From an uncultured Eubacteriales bacterium (lineage in GTDB: Bacteria > Bacillota > Clostridia > Peptostreptococcales > Anaerovoracaceae), in assembly GCA_902766915.1 (NCBI GenBank), contig CACXFN010000040.1, positions 1 through 5,365 on the forward strand: DNA of 5,365 nt. Direction: 5' to 3'. This document shows, in pieces, positions 5,075 to 5,365 of the stretch. Under the pieces are notes generated by a model. It was not told the DNA's origin. It ran no database searches and worked only from the letters and a program-made list of their open reading frames with translations. The position numbers were made by a program, and so were the translations under genes. The first letter of the stretch is position 1. Each line of letters opens with the position of its first letter.

Positions 5075-5365
5075 GTGAAAAAAGTGTATACGCGTAAAAG
5101 AGTAATAAGTTTAATATTGTGCCTACTTGTTGTAGTAGGTAATCTGGGTCTTCCGGGAACCTTCACAGTTGACTTAAGCTATGCTGATGAAGCAGAAGAG
5201 GTTCTAACAGACGAAGTTTCCGAAGAACTCACCGCTTCCAACGAATTGACAAATGTATCCGCTGAAGGTTTTAGTGACGCATTTATGAATGCTGTTGCTG
5301 ATGAAGAAAAAGCGGATACAGGTATGGATGCTGAGACGGATGCAGCTAGGGCAGAAGCAGCTGAG
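5075..5365 (+). CDS. Secreted acidic protein, N-terminal part (runs off the window)
   Basis: Ninety-seven residues are visible from GTG 5075, and the frame is still open at the window end. The start is a clear Sec signal peptide: a basic n-region (KKVYTRKR), a hydrophobic core (VISLILCLLVVVG, residues 10-22) and a probable signal peptidase I site after SYA at residue 37. C16 lies inside the hydrophobic core without a lipobox, so a lipoprotein is unlikely. The mature part visible so far (38-97) is strongly acidic and Ala-rich, with about 20 Asp/Glu and only two basic residues and no recognisable fold. It looks like a low-complexity linker or spacer leading to domains outside the window. A large exported enzyme or surface protein is possible, but the function cannot be read here. 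Preceding it are the 11-bp repeat array, a palindrome and a Shine-Dalgarno, which suggest tight regulation. Confidence 0.85.
   Translation, partial: MKKVYTRKRVISLILCLLVVVGNLGLPGTFTVDLSYADEAEEVLTDEVSEELTASNELTNVSAEGFSDAFMNAVADEEKADTGMDAETDAARAEAAE

Noticed and set aside
5120..5125. Lipobox cysteine in the secreted protein
   Set aside because: C16 is preceded by LIL with no small residue at -1 and is followed by more hydrophobic core, so signal peptidase II processing is unlikely.
5084..5365. Alternative GTG start at 5084 for the secreted protein
   Set aside because: The Shine-Dalgarno would be 13 nt away and two lysines of the signal peptide n-region would be lost.

Overview
The window looks like chromosomal DNA from a low-to-moderate GC Firmicute, most likely a clostridial gut or rumen anaerobe such as a member of the Lachnospiraceae. 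This is inference. It rests on the fused FeoA-FeoB protein with a clostridial-style G1 loop (GNQNSGKT), the AT-rich promoter regions, GTG start use and the Lys/Arg-rich Sec signal peptide. There is no rRNA or marker gene to confirm it, and I recognise no tRNA, transposase, CRISPR array or phage gene.

Layout. (1) Positions 1-714 (+) hold the 3' part of an oligopeptide/dipeptide ABC transporter ATPase (OppF/DppF type), cut by the window edge exactly at the Q-loop glutamine. A GC-rich hairpin terminator follows. (2) Positions 771-1108 are a non-coding stretch between convergent genes. They are richer in G+C than the DNA to the right and packed with short direct and inverted repeats; the best stem has 13 base pairs. 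It reads like a structured intergenic repeat or RNA rather than a protein gene. (3) Positions 1109-1636 (-) encode a small unrecognised protein with one N-terminal membrane anchor. (4) An AT-rich divergent promoter region separates it from 1804-2175 (+), an acidic small protein with a single C-terminal membrane helix. (5) Positions 2273-4720 (+) encode a full-length FeoA-FeoB ferrous iron transporter with a repeat-containing linker between the two domains. Two hairpins follow it, the second a good intrinsic terminator. (6) Positions 4843-5074 are AT-rich regulatory DNA. They contain eight consecutive TAAC motifs (one degenerate) at exactly 11-bp spacing, then a perfect GC-rich palindrome, then a Shine-Dalgarno. 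(7) Positions 5075-5365 (+) are the start of a secreted, very acidic protein that runs off the window.

How the parts relate. The peptide transporter ATPase presumably ends an opp/dpp operon lying to the left. FeoAB imports Fe(II), the expected iron form for an anaerobe. The small tail-anchored protein just upstream, on the same strand with a 97-bp gap, could be co-transcribed with it, but no function is evident. The exported acidic protein has its own elaborate upstream region. The 11-bp array is the most distinctive element in the window: its spacing and TTAACA-like units resemble binding sites of OmpR/PhoB-family response regulators, for example the Bacillus PhoP box. No complete new multi-gene system is visible.
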